NCBI GenBank assembly: GCA_002431805.1
Contig: DJEE01000157.1
Coordinates: 19,901-40,123, forward strand
Direction: 5' to 3'
DNA: 20,223 nt
Origin: Eggerthellaceae bacterium UBA5906
Lineage (GTDB): Bacteria; Actinomycetota; Coriobacteriia; Coriobacteriales; Eggerthellaceae
Part shown: piece after piece, positions 1 through 6,933 of the stretch
How positions within the stretch are numbered: position 1 is the first letter of the stretch
How the letters are laid out: the number at the start of each line of letters is the position of its first letter
Made by a program: the position numbers and the translations under genes
Notes under the pieces: generated by a model
Seen by the model: only the letters and a program-made list of their open reading frames with translations
Databases searched by the model: none
Told to the model about the DNA's origin: nothing

Positions 1-15
1 GTTTCACGTGAAACA
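1..15. promoter_or_regulatory. parS site 1 (cut by window edge)
   Basis: The first 15 bases are GTTTCACGTGAAACA, which is the 16-bp ParB-binding consensus TGTTTCACGTGAAACA without its first base (outside the window). It lies 25 bases beyond the yidC stop codon. In many bacteria the next genes on this side are jag, rsmG, parA and parB, so a parS here fits, but those genes are not visible. Confidence 0.85.
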
Positions 16-39
16 CCGCGCATCATTACGCAACATTAT

Positions 40-831
40 TTACGCATGTTTTTTCGAAGTGTCCTTTTTCTTAGGACGGGGCTTCTTAACTTTGCGCGTA
101 ACGTCAACCTCAATGGGTTTGACCTCGATGGTCTCTTCTTTCTCGGCATCGCGCTTTTTCATGATGCGCATGGAAATCTGCTGCTGCGCTACGCCGATGA
201 TGGACGACACGCCCCAGAACAGCAGAACACCTGCAGGGGAACCCCAGCTGATCCACAACATGAACAAGCTCATGACGCCGGCCATGATAAGCGTTTGGTT
301 GCGCTGCGGGTTATCTTTCTGACCCATCTGCATCAGAATCATGGGCAGGAAAGTGGCACCCGCGAAGATGACCATCAGGATAAGGTACGGAACGAACGTG
401 CCGAAGCCTTCAGCGAACGCACCAGCAGGCGTCATAACCAGGCTAGGTACCAGGTTGTAGAACTGGAAGCCTTCGTCGGTGCCAATATAGGAAGGCATCT
501 CACGCAGCACCTGGAACAGAGCAACGAAGATAGGCATCTGCAGCAGCATGGGCAAGCAACCGGCCAGCGGGTTGAACTTCGCATCAGCGTACAGCTTCTG
601 CATTTCTTCCTGCATACGCGTGGGATCGTTGGCGTACTTCGTTTGGATTTCCTGCATCAGAGGCTGCACTTTCTGCATCTGATACGAGGACTTCGTTTGC
701 TTGTGCATAAGCGGGGAAATAAGCAAACGGAAGATGATGGTCACAACGATAATGGCCAAGCCCCAGTCTTGGCAGAAGCTGAAGAAGAATTGGATAATGT
801 CAAATATCCAGTTCTTGAATACTTCCCACAT
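40..831 (-). CDS. yidC: Membrane protein insertase YidC/Oxa1 family
   Basis: Inserts and folds proteins in the cytoplasmic membrane, alone or with SecYEG. The 263-residue product is the short Gram-positive type, lacking the large periplasmic domain of E. coli YidC. Hydrophobic segments lie near residues 22-42, 92-110, 146-167, 179-195 and 198-216. Arg35 in IIFRLLISP matches the conserved groove arginine of the family, and FNPLAGCLPMLLQMPI (residues 86-101) is the family signature before the second membrane segment. The tail from about residue 225 is rich in Lys and Arg, typical of ribosome-binding C-termini. It starts at ATG with a GGAAGG-type ribosome site upstream and is last of the visible operon rpmH-rnpA-yidD-yidC. 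Unlike SpoIIIJ-type proteins it shows no obvious lipobox. Confidence 0.96.
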   Translation of the reverse strand: MWEVFKNWIFDIIQFFFSFCQDWGLAIIVVTIIFRLLISPLMHKQTKSSYQMQKVQPLMQEIQTKYANDPTRMQEEMQKLYADAKFNPLAGCLPMLLQMPIFVALFQVLREMPSYIGTDEGFQFYNLVPSLVMTPAGAFAEGFGTFVPYLILMVIFAGATFLPMILMQMGQKDNPQRNQTLIMAGVMSLFMLWISWGSPAGVLLFWGVSSIIGVAQQQISMRIMKKRDAEKEETIEVKPIEVDVTRKVKKPRPKKKDTSKKHA

Positions 832-887
832 ACTATGGATTTCCTTCCTTTAGCCGACAAAAGCCGCCGACTGCGCCCTGTTCCGCT

Positions 888-1121
888 TTACGGAACGGGA
901 TCGTAGCCGTGCGGCCCTCCAGGTCGACACCGTAGAATACGTTTTACCGTCAGCCTTAAGCCTTTCGCGAAGCCGTAACGCTGAAACGCAATGAGCCCGT
1001 ATTCCGAGCACGTTGGAACAAAGCGGCAGCAAGAGGGGAACATAGGAGAGATAGCAGCCCTATAGAAGGTGATAAGAAACATAGCCACCTTGCAAGGTAT
1101 GCTTTCAGATCCTTTATTCAT
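888..1121 (-). CDS. yidD: Membrane protein insertion efficiency factor YidD
   Basis: Small 77-residue protein of the YidD family (DUF37), thought to assist YidC-dependent insertion at the inner face of the membrane. The hallmarks are clear: [20 protein letters not shown] at residues 19-38, then [12 protein letters not shown] and, near the C-terminus, [14 protein letters not shown], with the conserved cysteine-rich pattern and amphipathic helix. It begins with ATG 12 bases after the rnpA stop and ends 56 bases before yidC. A shorter start at Met14 is possible, because many relatives begin close to the conserved FYRxxISP motif. A 6-bp inverted repeat (880-896) spans its stop codon. Confidence 0.95.
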   Translation of the reverse strand: MNKGSESIPCKVAMFLITFYRAAISPMFPSCCRFVPTCSEYGLIAFQRYGFAKGLRLTVKRILRCRPGGPHGYDPVP

Positions 1122-1133
1122 CCCAACCAGTTC

Positions 1134-1481
1134 CTACCGCATTCCCGCGCGTTTCAGTGCCTCGTCGCACGCTGTGAGCACTTTACTATACTTAGCGCGG
1201 CAAATACCTGACTTCGCTAGAAATACTACATCGTAGCCAGGACAGGACCCGCCAAGCTCATGACACACGGCGCGCATGCGGCGCTTTGCACTGTTGCGCC
1301 ACACCGCATTGCCCGACTTTTTACCTGCAATAAAAGCAACACGACCGCTGGGGCCGTGCTGCTTTGCTGGTAACACTATGAGCGTAAGGTACGGTGTACG
1401 CAGGCGCTTTCCGCTTGAGAACAGATCGGAGATGTCCGCTTTAGACTTAATCGTCTCCAATCTAGAGCTCTTTACACGCAA
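1134..1481 (-). CDS. rnpA: Ribonuclease P protein component
   Basis: Protein subunit of RNase P, which binds the catalytic RNA and helps remove 5' leaders from pre-tRNAs. The 115-residue product carries the RNR signature ([18 protein letters not shown], residues 55-72) and a Phe/Gly-Lys motif near the N-terminus (LFSSGKRLR). The longest reading frame starts at TTG 1481, overlapping the end of rpmH by 10 bases. A second TTG at 1460 (residue 8) would give a product starting METIKSK and remove the overlap. Neither has a strong ribosome site, so translational coupling to rpmH is likely and the exact start is uncertain. It lies in the conserved order rpmH-rnpA-yidD-yidC. Confidence 0.93.
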   Translation of the reverse strand: MRVKSSRLETIKSKADISDLFSSGKRLRTPYLTLIVLPAKQHGPSGRVAFIAGKKSGNAVWRNSAKRRMRAVCHELGGSCPGYDVVFLAKSGICRAKYSKVLTACDEALKRAGMR

Positions 1482-1606
1482 AGACGCTTACGGCCCTTAG
1501 CACGACGACGGGCCAGAACTTTGCGGCCGCCCTTGGTTGCCATGCGAGCACGGAAGCCGTGGGTTTTGGCACGCTTACGCTTGTTAGGTTGATAAGTGCG
1601 CTTCAT
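1472..1606 (-). CDS. rpmH: 50S ribosomal protein L34
   Basis: Short 44-residue, highly basic ribosomal protein. Translation of the minus strand from ATG 1606 gives [20 protein letters not shown], then [20 protein letters not shown] and RLCV before TAA at 1472, which is the standard L34 sequence and length. A ribosome site (AAAGGGAAA) precedes the ATG. It is first in the operon with rnpA, yidD and yidC and is the left boundary of the origin region, the usual place for rpmH next to oriC and dnaA. Confidence 0.98.
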   Translation of the reverse strand: MKRTYQPNKRKRAKTHGFRARMATKGGRKVLARRRAKGRKRLCV

Positions 1607-1641
1607 ATCGTTTCCCTTTCATGGTTTAGAGCAACTTGTTG

Positions 1642-1669
1642 AGTATAACCGGCCAGAAGATTCTGTCAA
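1642..1669 (-). promoter_or_regulatory. Promoter of rpmH operon
   Basis: On the minus strand a perfect -35 TTGACA (1664-1669) is followed after 16 bases by TATACT (1642-1647), a near-consensus housekeeping sigma promoter. Transcription would start near 1635, about 30 bases upstream of the rpmH ATG. It is the strongest visible promoter on the left side of the origin. Confidence 0.8.
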
Positions 1670-1805
1670 AGGGTTTTTACCTAATTATGGAAGCGCATGC
1701 ACAAGATGACCATATCATGAAAGCCCACCTGCGGAAATGGCATGATTTCAACCAGCAAAACGCGGACACTTTGGCGACACGTTCTCAAGGTCTTGGGCAT
1801 AAAGC

Positions 1806-1814
1806 TTATCCACA
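1806..1814 (+). promoter_or_regulatory. DnaA box (TTATCCACA)
   Basis: Perfect high-affinity DnaA box. It is the only TTATCCACA copy seen in the region and lies furthest from dnaA, about 140 bases upstream of the rpmH promoter. Confidence 0.85.
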
Positions 1815-2010
1815 CGCTACATGTAGGAGAATCCACCAACCAGAGTCATGCCGGTGGAAAACGAAAGGCTGAAAAGTTGGCAGGGGAAGCGAATGAGGCA
1901 GGGGCGTGCAAAGCAAGAAGACGGAAGCGTTCGCAATACTCGCAAGCCCCGAAATAACGTTGAATTTGTTTTCATCAATCGGACACTATCCACCACGCGA
2001 AGCAGCGCAT

Positions 2011-2019
2011 TGTGGAAAA
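2011..2019 (-). promoter_or_regulatory. DnaA box (TTTTCCACA)
   Basis: TGTGGAAAA on the plus strand, a DnaA box on the minus strand. It is followed by GTTGAAAAC, a pattern that recurs near other boxes. Confidence 0.75.
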
Positions 2020-2305
2020 TGTTGAAAACCCCGTATTCATTCAAGAACTTCAGTGGAAAAGGCATTTGATAACGTTTTGTCAAGTGTGCGTAATCGCCCA
2101 ACAGCACACCGCTGACCAGGCATATCTTAATGGCCTGCCTCTTAAGCAAGCTTCTGAACTGGTGTTTTGCAGTATTTGGAAATCGAAAATTTTCTCAACA
2201 ACTAAAATCAGCGTTTCATCAGGAGTTTCGAAGACCTTGAAAAACGCCGCCATATAAGCAATGCGGCAGGGCAAAATCTCCTTCCAAAACAAGGGTACTT
2301 TCAAC

Positions 2306-2328
2306 AATGCGGAATAGTTTTCCGCATT
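2306..2328. repeat. Inverted repeat within oriC
   Basis: Perfect 9-bp arms AATGCGGAA and TTCCGCATT around a 5-base spacer. It lies 34 bases left of a DnaA box. With no U-tract and no gene end nearby it is not an obvious terminator, so an origin-binding protein site or cruciform is possible. Confidence 0.6.
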
Positions 2329-2361
2329 CCATTTTCATAACTATTCACGTTTTCATTCCGG

Positions 2362-2370
2362 TTTTCCACA
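2362..2370 (+). promoter_or_regulatory. DnaA box (TTTTCCACA)
   Basis: Consensus match, paired 14 bases downstream with an inverted one-mismatch copy (AGTGGAAAA, 2385-2393). Confidence 0.75.
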
Positions 2371-2419
2371 ATTACTGAATGAAAAGTGGAAAACGTTGAA
2401 AGAACGAGGTGAAACATAG

Positions 2420-2447
2420 TTGATAACTTTCAATAGCCAGATAATTT
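2420..2447 (+). promoter_or_regulatory. Possible promoter for the 2581 gene
   Basis: TTGATA (2420-2425), 16-base spacer, TAATTT (2442-2447). The -10 element overlaps the DnaA box at 2445-2453, so DnaA binding would be expected to block it. It is a weak match in an AT-rich region and is tentative. Confidence 0.3.
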
Positions 2448-2453
2448 TCCACA
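2445..2453 (+). promoter_or_regulatory. DnaA box (TTTTCCACA)
   Basis: Consensus match in the AT-rich right half of the origin, 128 bases upstream of the GHKL/winged-helix gene. Confidence 0.75.
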
Positions 2454-2531
2454 ATTCATTCTGGAATTTCCCCAGATGAATGGAAACTGAATACAAAAGA
2501 AGGTACACTTTTCAAAGAATTTTCCCGAAAA

Positions 2532-2540
2532 TGTGTAAAA
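2532..2540 (-). promoter_or_regulatory. DnaA box (TTTTACACA)
   Basis: TGTGTAAAA on the plus strand fits TTWTNCACA on the minus strand. It is the box closest to the next gene, 41 bases before its ATG, so it could also affect that gene's expression. Confidence 0.6.
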
Positions 2541-2580
2541 CTATGGAAAACGGCATGAGTGGAAAGCAGCAAAAACGCAG

Positions 2581-3723
2581 ATGAGCCAGCAAGAACAGCA
2601 TTCAACAGAGAATGAAAACAGCACGGATGAGCCATTCGACTACACGCATGTGAATTCCGTCGCACGCATCGCGCTGTACGACGATTTACTCAGCGCACCG
2701 CACGTGACAGAGATACAGCCCGCCCCTACCGGCGAGTTCATCGAAAACCTTGCCACAAACGTGTACCAACAATCGAAGACGGCCGGCGGCACCATTCCGT
2801 ATACCGTCATTCGCGAAGTGTCGGAAAATTTCATCCACGCACGGTTTCAGGAGGCAACCGTCTCCATCCTAGACAACGGCTGCACCATCCGCTTTGCTGA
2901 CCAGGGCCCCGGCATCGCATGCAAGGACCGCGCGCAGCTGCCTGGCTTCACATCCGCCATAGAGCCCATGAAAAGCTACATTCGTGGCGTTGGCTCGGGC
3001 CTCCCCATCGTGAAGGAGTACCTTGACTTCACGCACGGAACTATCTCAATCGAGGATAACCTGGGATGCGGTTCAGTGGTGACCATCAGCGCAAACGGCA
3101 GCAAGCCCGAGCTTCCCAAAGAGCTAGAGCCGCACCAAGACAACGAAACTCATGAAGAGCTGGCCTGCGAAAACGCCGCACCGCGCTATCAGATTGCCGC
3201 CGAGGGTGTGCAGGAATCTCCTTACCAGTCAACTGCGGCATACACGCAAGCACCCGAACCGTACTCAGCCGGCTACCCCGCACAACAGCCGCAAGCGGCG
3301 CCCGTGTACCAGCAAGCCACAGCCATGGCATATGGCGCCCCTCAGCAATACCCCGTGCAGCAGGGATACGCACCTCAGGGGCAGGCGAGCCTTGCGGGCG
3401 GGTATCAGCAGCAGCCCATGGGGTACGCCTATCCTCAGCAGCAGGTGCCGACCGCGCAGCAAGTGCAGCAGCCGCCTGCGCAGCCCCCGTTCAACGCCAT
3501 GCCCATCATCGCGGCACTCACCCAACGCGAAAAAGACTTCCTTTCCATCTTCCTGAACGAAGGCGTGCTCGGCGTCACCGAAGTGGTCAACCTAACCGGT
3601 GCACCGCAGTCGAGCGTGTACAACTCATTAAGAAAGCTCGAACAGGAAGGGCTGCTGAAAACCACCACGGGCAAAAAGCGCATGCTCACGAACTTGGGAG
3701 TGCAAGTAGCGCAGCTGCTGTAA
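2581..3723 (+). CDS. GHKL ATPase with C-terminal winged helix, next to oriC
   Basis: Function unknown; 380 residues in three parts. Residues about 45-172 form a GHKL (HATPase_c) ATP-binding domain: N-box REVSENFIHA (78-87), G1 box DQGPGI (107-112), G2 box GVGSGLPIVKEYL (136-148). No phosphoacceptor (DHp) or sensor domain is present, and the lid before the G2 box is short, more like the anti-sigma kinases SpoIIAB/RsbW than sensor kinases. Residues about 200-305 are low complexity, rich in Gln, Pro, Ala and Tyr. Residues about 310-380 look like a MarR/TrmB-type winged helix (LTQREKDFLSIFLNEGVLG, TGAPQSSVYNSLRKLEQEGL). The start is ATG 2581 with only a distant GGAAAG upstream. It sits between oriC and dnaA, 92 bases before dnaA on the same strand, which suggests a link to initiation control or to dnaA expression (inference). 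It could instead be a general regulator that happens to lie here. Confidence 0.93.
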   Translation: MSQQEQHSTENENSTDEPFDYTHVNSVARIALYDDLLSAPHVTEIQPAPTGEFIENLATNVYQQSKTAGGTIPYTVIREVSENFIHARFQEATVSILDNGCTIRFADQGPGIACKDRAQLPGFTSAIEPMKSYIRGVGSGLPIVKEYLDFTHGTISIEDNLGCGSVVTISANGSKPELPKELEPHQDNETHEELACENAAPRYQIAAEGVQESPYQSTAAYTQAPEPYSAGYPAQQPQAAPVYQQATAMAYGAPQQYPVQQGYAPQGQASLAGGYQQQPMGYAYPQQQVPTAQQVQQPPAQPPFNAMPIIAALTQREKDFLSIFLNEGVLGVTEVVNLTGAPQSSVYNSLRKLEQEGLLKTTTGKKRMLTNLGVQVAQLL

Positions 3724-3815
3724 CCCAAACCCATTATTGGCCACATCGGCACGCGCGGTAGCGTACATGATGCGTACAACCAACACGGCGCCGGTATCGA
3801 ATCAGGGGTATTTGA

Positions 3816-5447
3816 ATGAACACGGAAGAAATCAACCAATTATGGGCGGAGGTTTGCAACCGCGTTAAAAGCTACGAGGGCATCATGGCATCGCAGATCG
3901 ACGCGTTTTTCTCCATGCTGCACCCCCAGGCGGCAAGCGATGGCTTCATCATGCTTACCGCGAACACGGAGTTCATCAAAACATGGATAGAGCGCAACTA
4001 TATCGACTTCATCAAGCGCGCTCTTGAAGAGATTCGCGGGGTTCCGTTCACCGTGATCATCGAGGTCGACGCCTCCCAAGCTGCCGCACCTGCCGCGCCC
4101 GCGGCGGCGCCGGCCGTCGCAACGCAACCGGCACCAGCCGCTGCACCCGTGCAACCAGCACCGGCAATCAACACGGTGCAACCGACCGCACAGCCCAAGC
4201 CGCACACGCCCGCGCAACCGCAAGCCTCGCAGCCTGCGGTAACGACGCAGCAACAGCCCGCAGCGCCCGCGCAGCCGCCCATGCACGCAGAGCCGCAAAG
4301 CAATGAAGCGCCCGCAATCACTCAAGAAAACACCGGCGAGCAAGCCGCAAGCCAAGAAGCAAGCCAGCCTGCAGCGCAAGCTGAAGAGCAAACGCCCATC
4401 TCAACGCTTACGTTCGAGAACTTCGTCATCGGCGACTCGAACCGCCTTGCGTACTCCATGGCGCTTGCCGTAGCGGAAACGCCCGGAAAAACGCACCTCA
4501 ACCCGCTGTTCATCTACGGAAAATCAGGCTTGGGCAAAACGCACCTGCTGCGCTCCATACAAAACTACATCAACCGAACCATGCCGAATCTGCAGGTGGT
4601 GTACAAGGATTCCGCCGAGCTGCTGGAAGACTACATGGACGCATCCGCTGCGCACGACACGGAAAAGTCAAGCTATAAGAACTTCAAGACGTATTACGAA
4701 GACGCCGACGTGCTGCTCATCGACGACGTGCAGTACTTGCAAGGCAAGAAGCAAACGCTCGACATCATGTTCCAGATATTCAACAAGCTCACCGCGCAGG
4801 GCAAGCAGGTGGTGCTGTCGGCCGACCGCGCGCCGAAGAACATCGACATCGACGAGCGCTACAAAACGCGTTTCAATTCGGGCGGAACGTTCGACATCCA
4901 GCCGCCCGAAATCGAGACGAAACTAGGCATCGTGAAAAGCTTCATCCGCGAGTACCAGGAACAGGAGGGCTCGGAGCTGTTCGAAATGCCCGCAGACATC
5001 CAAATGTTCATAGCGGAAAGCTCAAGCTCGAACATCCGTGAGCTGAAAAGCGCCGTCACGAAAGTCATCTTTCAGATGACCTACGGCAACCAGCCGAACA
5101 TCACGCTATCGGACGTGCGCGTCCTGCTTGAAAACCACTTCTCGGGCGGCCCAAGCAAGCGCTTGAACGTAGAGGATATTCAAAAGGCCGCGGAAGGATT
5201 CTTCAAGGTGTCGCACGCCGACATCGTGGGAAAGAAGCGCGCACGCAACATCACGCACGCTCGCCAGGTTGCCATCTACCTGTGCCGTCAGCTGCTCGAC
5301 ATCCCTTACCAAGACATCGGCGAGAAGTTCAACCGCGACCACTCCACCGCCATGTACTCGGTTACCAACATCGAGGCGAAGATCAAGGAGAACCGCATGC
5401 TGCGCGAAGAGATAGAGGCGCTGCAGAAGATCATCCGAGAGCAATAA
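3816..5447 (+). CDS. dnaA: Chromosomal replication initiator protein DnaA
   Basis: Binds DnaA boxes and opens oriC. All four domains are visible in 543 residues: domain I (1-85, protein interaction), a long Ala/Pro/Gln-rich domain II (about 86-195), AAA+ domain III with Walker A GKSGLGKTH (235-243) and Walker B VLLIDDVQYL (299-308), and domain IV (about 450-543) with the box-reading motif FNRDHSTAMYSV (505-516). Candidate arginine fingers are R348 and R352 in ERYKTRF. At about 450 residues being usual, the extra length is domain II. After TRF the residues are NSGGT where many relatives have a WG pair. The start is ATG 3816 with AGGGG seven bases upstream (3804-3808). It follows the GHKL/winged-helix gene and precedes a parS site. 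Confidence 0.99.
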   Translation: MNTEEINQLWAEVCNRVKSYEGIMASQIDAFFSMLHPQAASDGFIMLTANTEFIKTWIERNYIDFIKRALEEIRGVPFTVIIEVDASQAAAPAAPAAAPAVATQPAPAAAPVQPAPAINTVQPTAQPKPHTPAQPQASQPAVTTQQQPAAPAQPPMHAEPQSNEAPAITQENTGEQAASQEASQPAAQAEEQTPISTLTFENFVIGDSNRLAYSMALAVAETPGKTHLNPLFIYGKSGLGKTHLLRSIQNYINRTMPNLQVVYKDSAELLEDYMDASAAHDTEKSSYKNFKTYYEDADVLLIDDVQYLQGKKQTLDIMFQIFNKLTAQGKQVVLSADRAPKNIDIDERYKTRFNSGGTFDIQPPEIETKLGIVKSFIREYQEQEGSELFEMPADIQMFIAESSSSNIRELKSAVTKVIFQMTYGNQPNITLSDVRVLLENHFSGGPSKRLNVEDIQKAAEGFFKVSHADIVGKKRARNITHARQVAIYLCRQLLDIPYQDIGEKFNRDHSTAMYSVTNIEAKIKENRMLREEIEALQKIIREQ

Positions 5448-5470
5448 CCGCGCCGCCAGCCATGCGGTTT

Positions 5471-5496
5471 CATAGTGTTTCACGTGAAACACTATG
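5471..5496. promoter_or_regulatory. parS site 2 in a 26-bp palindrome
   Basis: TGTTTCACGTGAAACA (5476-5491) is an exact match to the universal parS consensus bound by ParB/Spo0J. Five more bases on each side (CATAG/CTATG) extend it to a perfect 26-bp palindrome. It lies 23 bases after the dnaA stop codon. Confidence 0.95.
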
Positions 5497-5757
5497 TTTG
5501 AACTGCAGTTTTAGAAGAAATGGAAAACATGCTAACAAACATGTTGAAAACTGGGGAAAACCAACGGAAAGCAGGGGAGAGATAACGAAGTCAATAATTG
5601 CGGTGGATGGAAGGTACACATCCTCCACTGATGAACTCGAATAATTTTTCAGCACTGATATGGGCTTTTGTGAGTTCTCAACATTTCCACCGCGCTTATT
5701 ATTACAACTATTCAAAAACCTATTATTAAAAGAAAAAGAAACGAATTGATAAAAGAA

Positions 5758-5787
5758 AGCTTGCAAGCAAACCACCTGTTGCAAGCT
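5758..5787 (+). repeat. Hairpin upstream of dnaN
   Basis: Arms AGCTTGCAA (5758-5766) and TTGCAAGCT (5779-5787) with a 12-base loop, ending 27 bases before the dnaN start. The left arm overlaps a 10-bp perfect palindrome GCTTGCAAGC (5759-5768). With no U-tract it is more likely a leader structure or operator than a terminator. Confidence 0.55.
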
Positions 5788-5814
5788 CCACCCGCTAAGA
5801 GAAAGAACAGGCCC

Positions 5815-6915
5815 GTGAAATTCAGCATCAATCAAGCCGAGCTGCAAGACGCACTTGCCGTTGTGCTCAAAGGCATCGCCACTCGCTCAACGCTTCCCAT
5901 TCTCTCTGGCATCTACTTGGATGCTCAAGATGACCACGTAACCCTGCAGGCAACCGACCTTGAGCTGTCCATCCAGTACACGGTACCCGCCTTGGTGGAA
6001 GAAAATGGTCGTTCGGTGTTCCCGGGCAAGCTGTTCTCCGACATCGTGAAAAACCTTGCCAACGCAGCGGTGCATGTGGAAACGCTCGACGATGCGGCGG
6101 TTATCACGTGCGATGCTTCGTCGTTCTCTATCAAAACGCTTGACGCAGAAGACTTCCCGGGCTTTCCGCACGTTGACACGCAGCAGGCCATATCCATCCC
6201 GTTCTCCCAATTCTCCTCGATGGTCAAACGCGTGGCGCGCGTGGTGTCGAAAGACGAAAGCCGCGCCATCCTCACCGGCGTGCTTATCACGCTTGAGGGT
6301 TCCACGCTGAAAATGGTAGCGACGGACTCCTACCGTCTGGCCATCACCGACGCCGAGCTTGACGAGCCGGCCGCTGAAGGGTTCCAAGCCGTGATTGCCG
6401 GTTCGTTTTTGCAGGAGCTGGCGTCGCTGAACCGCACCGACGACCCGCTTACCATCGCATTGGCGGAAAACCAGATTGTGGTCACCTACCACGACACGGT
6501 GTTCATCAACCGTCGCATCGAGGGCAACTTCCCGAACTATCGCCAGCTGCTGCCCGATTCGTACGTCACGCGCGTAAAGCTGAACGTGGCGCACCTGGTT
6601 TCCGGCGTGAAGCGCACGTCTATCTTGGGTCAGCAAAGCTCGCCGGTGAAGTTCGCCATCGATGTTGATAGTCAAACGGTGCAACTTTCCGCCGCCGCTC
6701 AGGACGTGGGCAGCGCGCAGGAGACGCTGCCGTGCCAAGGCGAGGGCGAAAACGTTGAGATTGCGTTCAACTACGCCTATGTGCTCGACGGTTTGGGCGC
6801 GGTGGGCACCGACGATGTGTACCTGGAGGTTCAGACGGGCATGAAGCCGGGCATCTTTAAGGCCGCAGCGGGTGAAAACTTCCTGTACCTGGTCATGCCC
6901 GTGCGCATTGCCTAA
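5815..6915 (+). CDS. dnaN: DNA polymerase III sliding clamp, beta subunit
   Basis: Ring-shaped processivity factor that tethers the replicative polymerase to DNA. From GTG 5815 the product is 366 residues, the usual length, and begins MKFSINQAELQDALAVVLKG as in the family. The frame is open further upstream to TTG 5746, but those 23 residues do not resemble a clamp N-terminus, so GTG 5815 is preferred although its ribosome site (ACAGG, three bases away) is weak. Motifs include TRSTLPILSGIYL and the C-terminal FLYLVMPVRIA, matching the canonical clamp ending YLVMPVRL. recF follows after 18 bases. Confidence 0.98.
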   Translation: MKFSINQAELQDALAVVLKGIATRSTLPILSGIYLDAQDDHVTLQATDLELSIQYTVPALVEENGRSVFPGKLFSDIVKNLANAAVHVETLDDAAVITCDASSFSIKTLDAEDFPGFPHVDTQQAISIPFSQFSSMVKRVARVVSKDESRAILTGVLITLEGSTLKMVATDSYRLAITDAELDEPAAEGFQAVIAGSFLQELASLNRTDDPLTIALAENQIVVTYHDTVFINRRIEGNFPNYRQLLPDSYVTRVKLNVAHLVSGVKRTSILGQQSSPVKFAIDVDSQTVQLSAAAQDVGSAQETLPCQGEGENVEIAFNYAYVLDGLGAVGTDDVYLEVQTGMKPGIFKAAAGENFLYLVMPVRIA

Positions 6916-6933
6916 GGGCTGGCTATTTTAGGC

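Larger units (their letters stand above)
1670..2580. other. Putative chromosomal replication origin (oriC)
   Basis: About 0.9 kb between the divergent rpmH operon and the dnaA side has no convincing gene. The short frames within it show no recognisable protein, and some lie antisense to one another. It contains five matches to the DnaA box TTWTNCACA (1806, 2011, 2362, 2445, 2532) and one-mismatch copies at 1853-1861, 2052-2060 and 2385-2393. The right half (about 2160-2570) is AT-rich and could hold the unwinding element. An inverted repeat (arms 2306-2314 and 2320-2328, AATGCGGAA) lies in the middle. Transcription diverges from it on both sides, as expected at an origin. Confidence 0.85.
5448..5814. 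other. dnaA-dnaN intergenic region, AT-rich, with parS
   Basis: This 367-base gap holds the parS palindrome (5471-5496) and then about 250 bases of AT-rich DNA, densest at 5640-5760 with repeats such as TTATTATTACAAC and CTATTATTAAAAG. There is no perfect DnaA box, only approximations (for example a TTTTCCCCA-like copy near 5550). It ends with a hairpin just ahead of dnaN. It may be the second half of a bipartite origin, or only the dnaN promoter region. No protein-coding frame is convincing. Confidence 0.5.

Noticed and set aside
1636..2307. Several short frames in the origin region
   Set aside because: They overlap each other on both strands, run through DnaA boxes and show no recognisable protein features.
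3840..4391. Arg/Cys-rich minus-strand frames opposite dnaA domain II
   Set aside because: Produced by the GC-rich repetitive coding of the Ala/Pro/Gln linker.
5746..5814. 23-residue upstream extension of dnaN from TTG
   Set aside because: It passes through the leader hairpin and does not match clamp N-termini; GTG 5815 gives the standard 366-residue protein.
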